Source: Roseovarius pacificus
GTDB taxonomy: Bacteria; Pseudomonadota; Alphaproteobacteria; Rhodobacterales; Rhodobacteraceae
Direction: 5' to 3'
NCBI RefSeq assembly: GCF_900142665.1
Contig: NZ_FRBR01000010.1
Coordinates: forward strand, 1-64,000
DNA: 64,000 nt
The notes below the pieces were generated by a model. The model worked only from the letters and a program-made list of their open reading frames with translations. It ran no database searches and was not told the origin of the DNA. The position numbers and the translations under genes were made by a program. Positions 46,427 to 56,363 of the stretch are shown in pieces. The number at the start of each line of letters is the position of its first letter. Position 1 is the stretch's first letter.

Positions 46427-47614
46427 ATGTTCGCCGTTTTGATCACTGCCCGCAAGGTGCCCGGCTTTCTGGCCGTGCTGTTCTCGATCCTGTGGCTGGC
46501 CGCCTGTCAGCCCGTTTCCATGAGCGGCGGAGGCGGAGGCGGCGGACAACCCGGCGGGGCCGGTGCTGCTGTCCCCGTGGCTTTGCTGGTGCCGCACGGC
46601 TCGGCGGTTCCGCAAGAGCAGAAACTGGCGCGCGATCTTGAAAATGCCGCCCGCCTGGCCGCCGCCGATCTGAGCGGCGTCAGGATCGACCTGCGGGTTT
46701 ACGGGACGGCAGGAAACGCGGCTCAGGCGCAAACCGCCGCGATGAACGCAGTTGCCGACGGCGCCCGGATCATTATCGGCCCGCTACACGCGGAATCGGC
46801 CAATGCCGTTGCTGTCGCCGTCGCGAACGAAAACGTCAACGTACTGGCCTTTTCCAACAACCCGACAATCGCGGGGGGGAACCTTTACATCCTTGGCCAG
46901 ACCTTCCAGACCACGGCGGACCGTCTGGCCAGCTTCGCCACACGGCAAGGCAAGAGCCGCATTTTGACCGTCTATTCCGACAACCTGTCGGGCCGTATGG
47001 GCAAACAGGCCATCGAACAGGCCATCGCCCAAAACGGCGCAACCCCGGCTGGCAGCGTTGGATACGAATTCTCGCAACAGGGCGTCGTCGCCGCCATCCC
47101 CCAGATCAAGACCGCCGCAGCACAAAACAGTGCCGACGCGATCTTCCTGACGGCGAACACCGCCGGCGCACTGCCCTTGTTTTCTCAAATGCTGCCCGAA
47201 GCGGGCCTGAGCCCCGCCAACATACAATACATGGGCCTCAGCCGTTGGGACACGCCGCCGCAAACGCTGCAATTGCCGGGCGTTCAGGGTGGCTGGTTCA
47301 CCCTGCCCGATCCGCCACGTGCCGCGCAGTTCCGCAGCCGCTTCCAGGGTGCATATGGCGAGCCGCCCCATGCTCTGGCCGGGTTGGCCTATGACGGGAT
47401 TGCCGTGGTGGGCGCACTGGCCCGGTCCGGGCGCGCCGATGCACTCGGTCGTGCGGCGCTGACCCAAAGCGCGGGCTTTCAGGGTGTCAACGGCGTGTTC
47501 CGCTTCCGGCAGGACAACAGCACCGACCGCGGCCTTGCCGTGGCCACGATCCGCAACAACCAGGTTGCCGTGATCGACCCGGCTCCCAAAAGCTTTGGCG
47601 GCGCGGGCTTCTGA
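46427..47614 (+). CDS. LpoA-like lipoprotein (penicillin-binding-protein activator type)
   Basis: A 395-residue periplasmic-binding-fold lipoprotein resembling LpoA/amino-acid ABC substrate-binding proteins. The lipobox LAAC is at about residues 24-27, followed by a Gly-rich tether (MSGGGGGGG). The bilobed domain begins VALLVPHGSAVPQEQ. Position next to rsmI and yraN matches E. coli lpoA, an activator of PBP1a, but here no PBP1a interaction can be shown. I chose the ATG at 46427 because it starts the signal peptide. Confidence 0.85.
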   Translation: MFAVLITARKVPGFLAVLFSILWLAACQPVSMSGGGGGGGQPGGAGAAVPVALLVPHGSAVPQEQKLARDLENAARLAAADLSGVRIDLRVYGTAGNAAQAQTAAMNAVADGARIIIGPLHAESANAVAVAVANENVNVLAFSNNPTIAGGNLYILGQTFQTTADRLASFATRQGKSRILTVYSDNLSGRMGKQAIEQAIAQNGATPAGSVGYEFSQQGVVAAIPQIKTAAAQNSADAIFLTANTAGALPLFSQMLPEAGLSPANIQYMGLSRWDTPPQTLQLPGVQGGWFTLPDPPRAAQFRSRFQGAYGEPPHALAGLAYDGIAVVGALARSGRADALGRAALTQSAGFQGVNGVFRFRQDNSTDRGLAVATIRNNQVAVIDPAPKSFGGAGF

Positions 47615-47644
47615 TCGTTCGGGTGATCCCGACAAAGGAACAGA

Positions 47645-50413
47645 ATGAAAGACTTGATCCCGCAGCCGGATGACCTGATCTGCCCGGCCCCCGAGATCTT
47701 CGACAGCGCGACGGTCGCCAAACGGATCGAGACCGCCGCCAAACAGGCCGACGGGAACACCAGCGACCTGCGAAAGGCCGTCGTGGGTATCCTGTCGGAT
47801 CAGCTCAGGCGCGGGCGCGATGCAATCGCTGCCGGACTGGCCGAGCGCCCCTTTGCCTCGCGTCCCACCGTGCGCGCCTATAGCTGGCTGACAGATTGCG
47901 TGATCCTGACCGCCCTCGACGTCGTCACCAGCCATATCCATCCATTGGCCAACCCGACCGAAGCAGAGCGGATCACCGTCTTTGCGGTCGGCGGCTATGG
48001 CCGGGGGGAAATGGCCCCTCAGTCGGATGTCGACCTGCTGTTCCTGACGCCGTACAAAATCACCCCCTGGGCCGAAAGCGTCATTGAATCGATGCTCTAC
48101 ATCCTGTGGGATCTGCGCCTGAAGGTCGGCCATGCCAGCCGCACGATCCGCGATTGCCTTCGTCTGGGCGGCGAAGATTTCACGATTCGCACCGCGCTTC
48201 TGGAAAACCGCTTCCTGGCTGGCGACCGGCAACTGGCCGACCACTTCAGGAAACGCCTCTGGCATGAACTGTTCGATGGCTCCGAGCGCGAATTCATCGA
48301 GGCCAAACTCGAAGAACGCGACGCCCGCCACGAAAAACAGGGCGGTCAGCGCTACATGGTCGAGCCCAACGTGAAAGAAGGCAAGGGCGGCTTGCGCGAT
48401 CTTCAATCGCTGTTCTGGATCGCCAAATACCTGCATCACGTCGACAGCGTCGCCGATCTGGTGGATGTCGGCATGTTCACCGAGGACGAATTCGACACCT
48501 TCGCCACGGCCGAAAACTTTCTCTGGGCGGTGCGCTGCCATATCCACCTGATTACCGGGCGCCCCACCGATCAGCTCACCTTCGATCTTCAGGTCGAAGT
48601 GGCCGAGCGCATGGGCTACAAGGACACCGCCGGGCGCCGCGCGGTCGAAGTGTTCATGCAGGACTATTTCCGCCACGCGACGCAGGTGGGCGACCTGACC
48701 CGCATCTTCCTGACCAAGCTGGAAGCGGCCCATGTCAAATCCCAACCGCTTCTGCAACGCATCTTCCGCCGCAAGCGCAAGCTCAAGAAAGGTTATACCG
48801 AGGTCCACGGGCGCCTGGCCATCCTGGACGAAGAGGCGTTCCTGTCCGATCCGCTGAACCTGCTTCGCTTGTTCGAGGAAGGATTGCGCACCGGCCTGCT
48901 GATCCATCCCGACGCGATGCGCCTTGTCACCGCCAATCTCGACCTGATCGACGATACCTTCCGCAACGATCCCAAGGCGCGCAAGCTGTTCCTCGATCTG
49001 TTGCTGAAACACGGCAATCCCGAACGCGCCCTGCGCCGGATGAACGAACTGGGCGTGCTGTCGGCTGTCATCCCCGAATTCGAGCCCATCGTCGCGCTGA
49101 TGCAGTTCAACATGTATCACAGCTACACGGTGGACGAACATACGATCCAGTGCATCTCGAACCTTGCACAGATCGAGCGCGGCGAACGCACGGATGACCT
49201 GCCCCTGTCCAGTTCGATTCTCGAGGCTGGCGTAAACCGCCGGGTTCTCTATGTCGCCCTGCTGTTGCACGACATCGGCAAGGGCCGGGACGAGGATCAC
49301 TCGATCGTCGGTGCCCGCATCGCCCGCAAGGTCGCCCCGCGGCTCGGTCTCAAACCCAAAGAGGTGGACACCGTCGAATGGCTGGTGCGCTATCACCTCC
49401 TGATGTCGGACATGGCGCAGAAACGCGATATTGCCGATCCGCGCACGGTGCGCGATTTCGCCAAGGCCGTGCAAACCAAGGACCGGCTGGATTTGCTGTG
49501 CGTGCTGACGGTCTGCGACATCCGCGGCGTCGGCCCGACCACCTGGAACAACTGGAAGGCCTCGCTGCTGCGGGCGCTGTATCGCCAGACACAGCGCGCC
49601 ATGGAAGGCGGGCTCGAGGACCTCAACCGCGAACAGCGCGGCTCGGATGCCAAGCGCAACCTGCGCGAAGCCCTGACCGATTGGCCCGCCAAGGACCTCA
49701 AGCGCGAAACCGCGCGCCATTACCCGCCCTACTGGCAGGGTCTGCACGTAACCGCGCATGTGGTTTTCGCCCGGTTGCTGCGCGATCTGGAGGCCGACGA
49801 AATCGCCATCGACCTTGCCATCGACGAAGACCGCGACGCCACCCGCGCCTGTTTCGCATTGGCCGATCATCCCGGCATTTTCTCTCGGCTGGCGGGGGCA
49901 CTGGCCCTGGTCGGGGCCAATGTCGTCGATGCGCGCACCTACACATCGAAAGACGGCTTCGCGACCGCCGTGTTCTGGATACAGGATGCCGACGGCCACC
50001 CCTATGAGGCCGCACGCCTTCCGCGCCTGCGCGACATGATTCACAAGACGCTGAAGGGCGAAATCGTAGCGACCGAAGCGATCAGATCGCGCGACAAGAT
50101 CAAGAAGCGCGAACGCGCCTTCAAGGTGCCCACACACATCACCTTCGATAACGAAGGGTCCGAAATCTACACGATCATCGAGGTCGATACCCGTGACCGC
50201 CCCGGCCTTCTTTATGATCTCACCCGGACACTGGCGAACAACAACATCTACATCAACTCGGCCGTGATCGCGACCTATGGCGAGCAGGTGGTCGATACCT
50301 TCTATGTCAAGGATATGTTCGGCCTGAAATTCCACTCGGAGGCCAAGCAAAAGGCTCTTGAAAAGAAGCTGCGCAGCGCCATCACCGAAGGGGTGGAACG
50401 CGCCACCGCTTGA
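47645..50413 (+). CDS. glnD: [Protein-PII] uridylyltransferase / uridylyl-removing enzyme
   Basis: Central nitrogen sensor that adds UMP to PII at low glutamine and removes it at high glutamine. The 922-residue protein has a nucleotidyltransferase domain (FAVGGYGRGEMAPQSDVDLL near 115-135), a helical region, an HD hydrolase domain (LLLHDIGKGRDEDHS near 540) and two C-terminal ACT domains, where glutamine binds. All domains are intact. It is preceded by the LpoA-like gene on the same strand. Confidence 0.97.
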   Translation: MKDLIPQPDDLICPAPEIFDSATVAKRIETAAKQADGNTSDLRKAVVGILSDQLRRGRDAIAAGLAERPFASRPTVRAYSWLTDCVILTALDVVTSHIHPLANPTEAERITVFAVGGYGRGEMAPQSDVDLLFLTPYKITPWAESVIESMLYILWDLRLKVGHASRTIRDCLRLGGEDFTIRTALLENRFLAGDRQLADHFRKRLWHELFDGSEREFIEAKLEERDARHEKQGGQRYMVEPNVKEGKGGLRDLQSLFWIAKYLHHVDSVADLVDVGMFTEDEFDTFATAENFLWAVRCHIHLITGRPTDQLTFDLQVEVAERMGYKDTAGRRAVEVFMQDYFRHATQVGDLTRIFLTKLEAAHVKSQPLLQRIFRRKRKLKKGYTEVHGRLAILDEEAFLSDPLNLLRLFEEGLRTGLLIHPDAMRLVTANLDLIDDTFRNDPKARKLFLDLLLKHGNPERALRRMNELGVLSAVIPEFEPIVALMQFNMYHSYTVDEHTIQCISNLAQIERGERTDDLPLSSSILEAGVNRRVLYVALLLHDIGKGRDEDHSIVGARIARKVAPRLGLKPKEVDTVEWLVRYHLLMSDMAQKRDIADPRTVRDFAKAVQTKDRLDLLCVLTVCDIRGVGPTTWNNWKASLLRALYRQTQRAMEGGLEDLNREQRGSDAKRNLREALTDWPAKDLKRETARHYPPYWQGLHVTAHVVFARLLRDLEADEIAIDLAIDEDRDATRACFALADHPGIFSRLAGALALVGANVVDARTYTSKDGFATAVFWIQDADGHPYEAARLPRLRDMIHKTLKGEIVATEAIRSRDKIKKRERAFKVPTHITFDNEGSEIYTIIEVDTRDRPGLLYDLTRTLANNNIYINSAVIATYGEQVVDTFYVKDMFGLKFHSEAKQKALEKKLRSAITEGVERATA

Positions 50414-50491
50414 CACCGGCCCGCCAAATCACCGACATCGCACCGGGGCGCGATTTCCGCGCCCCTGCTTTTTGTGACAGGTGCCATTCCC

Positions 50492-51247
50492 ATGACCGAT
50501 ATCCTGATTCTGCTGGCAGCCGCCTTTGGCGCGGGTGTGCTCAACACCATCGCGGGCGGCGGCACGTTCCTGACCTTTCCCGCACTGGTCTTTACCGGGG
50601 TGCCACCCGTGGCCGCAAACGCCACCAGTGCCGTTGCCGTGTTTCCGGGCTATCTTGGCGGAGCGCTCGGATTCCGGGCCGAACTGGCCAGTATCGACCG
50701 GCCCCGCCTGCTCCGCCTTGGCCTGATCTCTCTGGCCGGGGGCGTCACCGGCGCGGGCTTGCTGCTGATCTCGTCGAACAAGGCGTTCTCGGTCGTGGTG
50801 CCCTTCCTGCTTCTGGCCGCGACAATCGTCTTTCTGTTTGGCGACCGCATCCGCGCATGGGCGGCCACCCACGCCCGCAGCGTCACCCCCGAAGGCGCGT
50901 TCGGCCTTTTCGTGGTCAGCCTCTATGGCGGGTATTTCAATGGCGGCCTCGGGATCGTCCTGCTGGCACTGTTCGCCATGTGGGGCATGACAGACCTGCA
51001 CCAGATGAACGGGCTGAAAAACGGCCTCAGCTTTGCAATCTCGGCCATTTCCGTGGCGGTCTTTGCCCTGGCCGGTCTGGTGGCATGGCCGCAGGCGCTG
51101 ATGATGATGGCCGCCGCCACGGCAGGGGGCTATGCCGGGGCTCCGCTGGCCCGCGCCCTGCCGAAATCCACTGTGCGCCTGCTGATCGCCCTGATCGGGT
51201 TCGGGATGAGCGCGGTGTTTTTCTGGCGTCTGGTGTCGGGTGGCTGA
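50492..51247 (+). CDS. TSUP/TauE-SafE family permease
   Basis: A 251-residue membrane protein of the TSUP family, exporters of sulfite, sulfoacetate and similar anions. About eight hydrophobic segments are visible, and the family motif GFGVGVLNTIAGGG-like appears as GAGVLNTIAGGGTFLTFP; a second repeat occurs later (LYGGYFNGGLGIVLLAL). The ATG at 50492 is preferred over the GTG at 50474. No sulfur-metabolism genes are next to it, so the substrate is open. Confidence 0.88.
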   Translation: MTDILILLAAAFGAGVLNTIAGGGTFLTFPALVFTGVPPVAANATSAVAVFPGYLGGALGFRAELASIDRPRLLRLGLISLAGGVTGAGLLLISSNKAFSVVVPFLLLAATIVFLFGDRIRAWAATHARSVTPEGAFGLFVVSLYGGYFNGGLGIVLLALFAMWGMTDLHQMNGLKNGLSFAISAISVAVFALAGLVAWPQALMMMAAATAGGYAGAPLARALPKSTVRLLIALIGFGMSAVFFWRLVSGG

Positions 51248-51282
51248 GGACGCCCCGTTAACCCCGGCCCGCACCGCCCCCG

Positions 51283-51326
51283 GCACCGACGCAATACCGA
51301 CGTGATACCGATGCTTTGCCGATCCG
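51283..51326 (+). repeat. 11-bp tandem repeat, copy A
   Basis: Successive 11-base units GCACCGACGCA, ATACCGACGTG, ATACCGATGCT and a degenerate TTGCCGATCCG. It starts 36 bases after the TSUP stop and ends 134 bases before murJ. It has the same order of unit variants as copy B at 60926-60969. The rest of the gap 51248-51459 shows nothing else clear. Confidence 0.75.
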
Positions 51327-51459
51327 GCTTTTGCCGCGATTTCAGCGTATTAACGCCGATTCGCCACCCACGCCCTGCATCCCCCGGTTTTCCCGCCCTT
51401 CCCCACCGCCTCGCGATCCGCTAAGCGTGATCGGAACCGCCCCAACCGAAGGCCTGCCC

Positions 51460-53001
51460 ATGAGACCCGTTCGCCTGTTATCCGGTGTCCTGACTGTCGG
51501 CGGGTGGACCTTGCTCAGCCGGATGCTGGGCTTCGTGCGCGACGTTCTCATTGCCAGTTATCTGGGGCCGGGCGCGATGATGGATGCCTTCGTCGCCGCC
51601 TTTCGCCTGCCCAACATGTTCCGCCGCTTCTTTGCCGAAGGCGCATTCAACGCCGCCTTTGTTCCAATGTTTTCAAAGAAGTACGAAGGCCACGAGGATC
51701 ACCAGCATTTCGCTTCTCTGGCGCTGTCCGGACTGTCGCTGGTGCTTCTGATGCTGACCGGGCTGGCGCTGCTGTTCATGCCGGCGCTGGTCTGGGCCAC
51801 GGCCGAGGGCTTTGCCGGGGACGAACGTTTTGACCTGACAGTGGAATTCGGTCGCGTGGTCTTTCCCTATATTCTGTTCATCTCGCTGGCCGCGCTGTTT
51901 TCCGGGGCGTTAAACGCCGTGGGACGATTCACCGCCGCCGCCGCCGCGCCGGTGGTGCTGAACGTCATGCTGGTCGCCGCCATGGTCTTCGCCGCTCAAA
52001 CAGGGGGGGCAGTGGCCCACGCTCTTGTCTGGGCCATACCTTTTGCCGGCATCGCCCAACTGGCCTTGGTCTGGATCGCTGCTCGCAATGCGGGGCTGCA
52101 CATCCGCCCCGTCCGCCCCCGCTGGACCCCGGACATGGCCCGCCTGGTCCGCGTCGCGATCCCCGCCGCCCTGGCCGGCGGAGTGATGCAGGTGAACCTG
52201 TTGGTGGGCCAGCAGGTCGCCTCGAACTATGACAAGGCAGTCAGCTGGCTCTATTCCGCCGACCGTCTGTATCAGTTGCCTCTTGGCGTGGTCGGCATCG
52301 CCGTTGGCATCGTCCTGTTGCCCGACCTGTCACGCCGCCTGAAGGTCGAGGATCACACCGGCGCGCGCGCGGCCTATTCCCGCGCCGCCGAGATTTCCCT
52401 GATCTTGACGGTACCTTGCGCGGTCGCACTGGTCGCCGTCCCCATACCGCTGGTCTCGGTCCTGTTCGAACGCGGCGCCTTCGGAACCGACGATACCGCC
52501 GCCACCGCATTGGCAGTGGCGATCTATGGTCTCGGCCTGCCGGCCTTTGTATTGCAAAAAATCCTGCAACCGCTGTTCTTCGCCCGCGAAGATACCAAAA
52601 GCCCTTTCCGCTATGCGGTTGTCGCTATGATCGTGAATGCCGTTCTGGCCATCGGTCTGGCCTTTTTGCTCGATTGGATCGCGGCGGCCATCGCCACCAC
52701 CGTCGCCGGTTGGGTCATGGTTTGGCTGCTGATGCATGGCGCGCGCGCCTATGGGGACGTTGCCCGCTTCGACGACCGGTTCCACCGCCGCATCTGGCGC
52801 ATCCTCGCCGCCTCGGCGTTGATGGGGGTAATCGTCTGGGGCGTTCATGTTCTGCTGAGCCCGTTCTTCGGAATGCCCGGCCTGCGCTGGATCGCGCTGT
52901 TGGTTCTGATCGCGACAGGCATCGTCAGCTATTTCGGCATTGGCCACCTGATCGGCGCCTTCCGCATACAGGACTTCCGCAACCTGCGGCGCACCGGGTA
53001 A
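51460..53001 (+). CDS. murJ: Lipid II flippase MurJ
   Basis: Flips the peptidoglycan precursor lipid II across the inner membrane. The 513-residue MviN-family protein has about 14 transmembrane segments and family signatures LLSRMLGFVRDVLIASYLG at the N terminus and FRRFFAEGAFNAAFVPMF. Arginines in the N-terminal cavity motif are kept. I chose the ATG at 51460; the open frame upstream covers the intergenic repeat. Normal length. Confidence 0.96.
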   Translation: MRPVRLLSGVLTVGGWTLLSRMLGFVRDVLIASYLGPGAMMDAFVAAFRLPNMFRRFFAEGAFNAAFVPMFSKKYEGHEDHQHFASLALSGLSLVLLMLTGLALLFMPALVWATAEGFAGDERFDLTVEFGRVVFPYILFISLAALFSGALNAVGRFTAAAAAPVVLNVMLVAAMVFAAQTGGAVAHALVWAIPFAGIAQLALVWIAARNAGLHIRPVRPRWTPDMARLVRVAIPAALAGGVMQVNLLVGQQVASNYDKAVSWLYSADRLYQLPLGVVGIAVGIVLLPDLSRRLKVEDHTGARAAYSRAAEISLILTVPCAVALVAVPIPLVSVLFERGAFGTDDTAATALAVAIYGLGLPAFVLQKILQPLFFAREDTKSPFRYAVVAMIVNAVLAIGLAFLLDWIAAAIATTVAGWVMVWLLMHGARAYGDVARFDDRFHRRIWRILAASALMGVIVWGVHVLLSPFFGMPGLRWIALLVLIATGIVSYFGIGHLIGAFRIQDFRNLRRTG

Positions 53002-53011
53002 GCTGACGGGC

Positions 53012-54508
53012 ATGGTCGATACGCCCCTCATACCCCTGATCACCGCCGCACAGGTCTTTCCCGCGCTCGAACGCATCGCCTGGGAGGCCGAACAGGAACT
53101 GTTCCTGTCCTTCCGCATCTTCGATCCGGACACCGCTCTGCGCTCTCCCGAGTTGCTGGATAGGGGGCTGACCGATTGGAAAAGCCTGCTGCGTCACATC
53201 AGCAACCGGGGTGTGCGTATCCGCATGATCGTCTCGGATTTCGACGCGATCTTTACCAAGGATTTGCATCGTTCGGCCTGGACCAATGCCAAAGGCTTTG
53301 CCGATGCGATGAGCGGCGATTGCGACGTTCTCTGCGCCCCGCACGGGCAATTCGCGGGCAGCCTGTGGATGTGGGCCCTGCGCAGCAAGATTCGCTCGAA
53401 AATGGCCGACCTGCGCAACGATCCACCCGAGGCCCTGACCGATCTGCAAAAGCAAATCCTCGAACGCGGGGGGCGCCTGCGCCCGGTCACCCTACACCAG
53501 AAATTCGCGGTCAGCGACGGGCACCGCGCCGTGATCGGCGGGTTGGATGTAAACGAAAGACGTTACGATTCACCCGACCACGAGCGCGAGGCCGACAAGA
53601 CATGGCATGACATCAGCGCCGAAACCTCTGGCCCGATCTGTCAGGACATCCGCGCGCATTTCATCGACACATGGAACCGCGCGCTCGATTGGCAGGCCCC
53701 GTCACTTTGCGACAAGGGCGAACACCTGCCTCCTGCCACGGCTTCGCAACCCAACGGCGACACCCGTCTTGTACGCACCATTTCGATGCCAAGGCTGACC
53801 TATTCGGCGCTTGGCCCCGACGATCACGTCACCGAGCATCTCGATGTACTGCTCAAGGCGTTCGCCAGGGCCAGGCGCCATATCTACATCGAAACACAGT
53901 TTTTCCGCCACCGGCAACTGGCCCGCACCCTGGCCGATGCCGGACGCCGTAATCCGGATCTGAACCTGATCCTGCTGATGCCAACCGAACCCGAACGGGT
54001 GATTTTTGATGGCGATGACGGGTTCGATGCGCGGCTGGCGCAAGCCCTGCAAGTTCGCAACCTGCGCCAATGCCACAAAGCCTTTGGCGAGCGGATGGTC
54101 GCCATATCCCCGGTGCAGCCGCGCAACACGAAACCGGATGAGGACGGTGCCCTCGAAGGGGCGCCTATCGTCTATGTCCATGCCAAGCTGACACTGATCG
54201 ACGATGAATGGGGCATGATCGGATCGGCCAACCTGAACGGTCGTTCGATGCACTGGGATACCGAGGCCAGTATCGCCTTCGACAATCCCGCCGTGGTGCA
54301 GAACCTGCGCGAAGAACTGGCACGCAAATGGCTGGGGGATCACTTCGATCAGGGAGATACGACCAGGGCCAGCACATGGCACAAGGCCGCACAATCCAAT
54401 GCCGCGCTGTCCCCGGACGAACGCGAAGGTTTCGTAATGCCCTACCCGTATGAGCGGAACAGGCGGTTTGCCCTGTTCCTGCCTGTCCTGCCTTCCAAGA
54501 TGTTCTGA
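53012..54508 (+). CDS. Phospholipase D-like protein with two HKD motifs
   Basis: A 498-residue PLD-superfamily protein with both catalytic HxKx4D motifs: HQKFAVSD near residue 165 and HAKLTLID near residue 390, each followed by the expected Gly/Ser/Asn residues (GGLDVNERRY and GSANLNGRSM). No signal peptide or membrane helix is seen, so it is probably cytoplasmic or peripheral. It may act on phospholipids (cardiolipin-type chemistry) or nucleic acids. It starts 10 bases after murJ and is likely co-transcribed with it. Confidence 0.88.
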   Translation: MVDTPLIPLITAAQVFPALERIAWEAEQELFLSFRIFDPDTALRSPELLDRGLTDWKSLLRHISNRGVRIRMIVSDFDAIFTKDLHRSAWTNAKGFADAMSGDCDVLCAPHGQFAGSLWMWALRSKIRSKMADLRNDPPEALTDLQKQILERGGRLRPVTLHQKFAVSDGHRAVIGGLDVNERRYDSPDHEREADKTWHDISAETSGPICQDIRAHFIDTWNRALDWQAPSLCDKGEHLPPATASQPNGDTRLVRTISMPRLTYSALGPDDHVTEHLDVLLKAFARARRHIYIETQFFRHRQLARTLADAGRRNPDLNLILLMPTEPERVIFDGDDGFDARLAQALQVRNLRQCHKAFGERMVAISPVQPRNTKPDEDGALEGAPIVYVHAKLTLIDDEWGMIGSANLNGRSMHWDTEASIAFDNPAVVQNLREELARKWLGDHFDQGDTTRASTWHKAAQSNAALSPDEREGFVMPYPYERNRRFALFLPVLPSKMF

Positions 54509-54517
54509 CTCCGCGCG

Positions 54518-55204
54518 CTAGCGGTGCCGTATCCTGGCACGGATCTTGGCCCACCCTCCTGGGGCAAGGAAAAACGACAGTAAAAAGCCGAAACCAAAGC
54601 CCGATACATCGGCCAGCCATGTGCTGTTCGATCCGAACAGCAGCCCGAAAATCAACTGCAACACCATCAGAATACCGATCAGGGAAAACGCCCTTGCCTG
54701 ATTTTCCCCCATCTGGCCAAGGCGCAACCACAGCAGATAGGTAAACCCGCCGATCAACCCGTACACGCCGGGAAAAGCCCCGATCAGCCAGGGCGGTTCG
54801 GGGGCAACCAATCCGAAAACGGCGGCCCCCGCGATAGCCGAGGTCATGAACAACAGCAGCGTCGCCCATTGCGAAAACACCTCGCCCACGAATTTGCCAA
54901 GCGCCAACAGCATGACACCGGCGAATAACGCATGGGTGAATGACCCATGGACAAAGACATAGGTGACGAACCGCTTCACATGCTCCAGCGGCCAAACCCC
55001 GTTTTGCAGCATCCAGCCAAAAATCTCGGCATTGAACCCGTAATCCTGAATGGCGCCCTGCCGCCAGCCCACGGCCTCGGGCCCGCCGATCATCCCCCGC
55101 GTTCCGAGCGAAAACACCGCTTCGATCACGATGATCGCCAGAAACAAGGCGACCACAACAGGCGGAATCGGATTAACGGGGCTGTCGGTTTGGGGGCTGC
55201 TCAT
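54518..55204 (-). CDS. Rhomboid-fold membrane protein lacking catalytic residues
   Basis: A 228-residue protein with six or seven hydrophobic segments and recognisable rhomboid landmarks: HGSFTH (H86, H91) after helix 1 and GAFPGVYGLIGG (142-153). The catalytic serine position (GxSx) is Phe144, the catalytic histidine position is Asp199 (ADVSGFGFG), and the oxyanion asparagine is Ala95. It should therefore be an inactive pseudoprotease, perhaps a binding or quality-control factor. The ATG at 55204 is preferred over an upstream start. Divergent from trpS. Confidence 0.8.
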   Translation of the reverse strand: MSSPQTDSPVNPIPPVVVALFLAIIVIEAVFSLGTRGMIGGPEAVGWRQGAIQDYGFNAEIFGWMLQNGVWPLEHVKRFVTYVFVHGSFTHALFAGVMLLALGKFVGEVFSQWATLLLFMTSAIAGAAVFGLVAPEPPWLIGAFPGVYGLIGGFTYLLWLRLGQMGENQARAFSLIGILMVLQLIFGLLFGSNSTWLADVSGFGFGFLLSFFLAPGGWAKIRARIRHR

Positions 55205-55278
55205 GCCTGCTCTCCTTGACGGGGCTTTGACCCATGGGTAAGCGAGGCGGGCACAGAAATCCACCACGGAGATGAGCC

Positions 55279-56307
55279 ATGACCGAGGCGGCCTTTACCC
55301 CGCGTGTCTTTTCGGGCATCCAGCCCTCGGGCAACCTGACGCTTGGCAACTACCTTGGCGCGCTCAAACGCTTCGCCAACAGCCAGAACGAAGGGATCGA
55401 GTCGATCTTCTGCATGGTCGATCTGCACGCGATCACCGTCTGGCAAGAACCCGATGCATTGCGTCATGCCACGCGCCAACTGACCGCCGGTTTCATCGCC
55501 TCGGGGATCGACCCGCAAAAATCCATCCTGTTCAACCAGAGCCAGGTGCCCGAGCACACGCAAATGGCGTGGGTGTTCAACTGCGTGGCGCGCATGGGCT
55601 GGATGAAGCGCATGACCCAGTTCAAAGACAAGGCCGGCAAGAACGCCGAGCAGGCGAGCCTCGGGTTGTTCGGATACCCCGCACTGATGGCGGCAGATAT
55701 TCTTGTCTATCACGCAACGCATGTTCCCGTGGGCGAGGATCAGAAACAACATCTGGAACTGACCCGCGACATCGCAATCAAATTCAACAACGACTATGGC
55801 GTCGATTTCTTCCCGATCACCGAGCCAGTGATCGAAGGTGCAGCCACGCGTGTCATGAGCTTGCGGGACGGTTCAAAGAAGATGTCGAAATCCGACCCTT
55901 CGGACATGAGCCGCATCAACCTGACAGACGATGCCGACACCATCGCCAAAAAAATTCGTAAGGCCAAGACCGATCCCGAACCGCTGCCCGAAACCACCGA
56001 AGGCTTGGAGGACCGCCCCGAAGCCCGCAATCTGGTCAACATCTTTGCCGCGCTCAACGATCAAAGCGTCGATCAGGTGATGCAGGACATGGGCGGCAAA
56101 CCGTTTTCCGAGTTCAAGCCGCTACTGGCCGAACTGGCGGTGGAAAAACTGGCGCCGATTTCGTCAGAGATGGGCCGGCTGATGCAGGATGTCGGTGAAA
56201 TCGACCGCATTCTCGCCAACGGGTCCGAGCGCGCCCGCACCATTGCGCATCCGATCCTGCGCCAGACCTACGACATCATCGGCATGGTCCAACCCGCACA
56301 GGTCTGA
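55279..56307 (+). CDS. trpS: Tryptophanyl-tRNA synthetase
   Basis: Charges tRNA-Trp. A 342-residue class I synthetase with the HIGH-equivalent motif [11 protein letters not shown] and the KMSKS loop [10 protein letters not shown] near residue 197. Full length, single-gene transcript ending before a GC hairpin at 56325-56352. Confidence 0.97.
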   Translation: MTEAAFTPRVFSGIQPSGNLTLGNYLGALKRFANSQNEGIESIFCMVDLHAITVWQEPDALRHATRQLTAGFIASGIDPQKSILFNQSQVPEHTQMAWVFNCVARMGWMKRMTQFKDKAGKNAEQASLGLFGYPALMAADILVYHATHVPVGEDQKQHLELTRDIAIKFNNDYGVDFFPITEPVIEGAATRVMSLRDGSKKMSKSDPSDMSRINLTDDADTIAKKIRKAKTDPEPLPETTEGLEDRPEARNLVNIFAALNDQSVDQVMQDMGGKPFSEFKPLLAELAVEKLAPISSEMGRLMQDVGEIDRILANGSERARTIAHPILRQTYDIIGMVQPAQV

Positions 56308-56324
56308 GCGGGCAGAGAGTCATA

Positions 56325-56352
56325 GCCGGGGCGTGCATCGCAGCGCCCCGGC
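56325..56352. terminator. GC hairpin between convergent trpS and dehydrogenase genes
   Basis: Nine-base arms GCCGGGGCG (56325-56333) and CGCCCCGGC (56344-56352) with a ten-base loop. No T-run follows on either strand, so it may act as a bidirectional stem-type terminator or as 3'-end protection. Confidence 0.5.
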
Positions 56353-56363
56353 CTGTGCGGCCC

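Noticed and set aside
46784-50416. 1,210-codon minus-strand open frame opposite glnD
   Set aside because: Antisense to glnD, with no recognisable domain; glnD is full length and intact.
54518-55204. Active rhomboid protease
   Set aside because: Catalytic Ser and His positions are Phe and Asp; called as a pseudoprotease instead.
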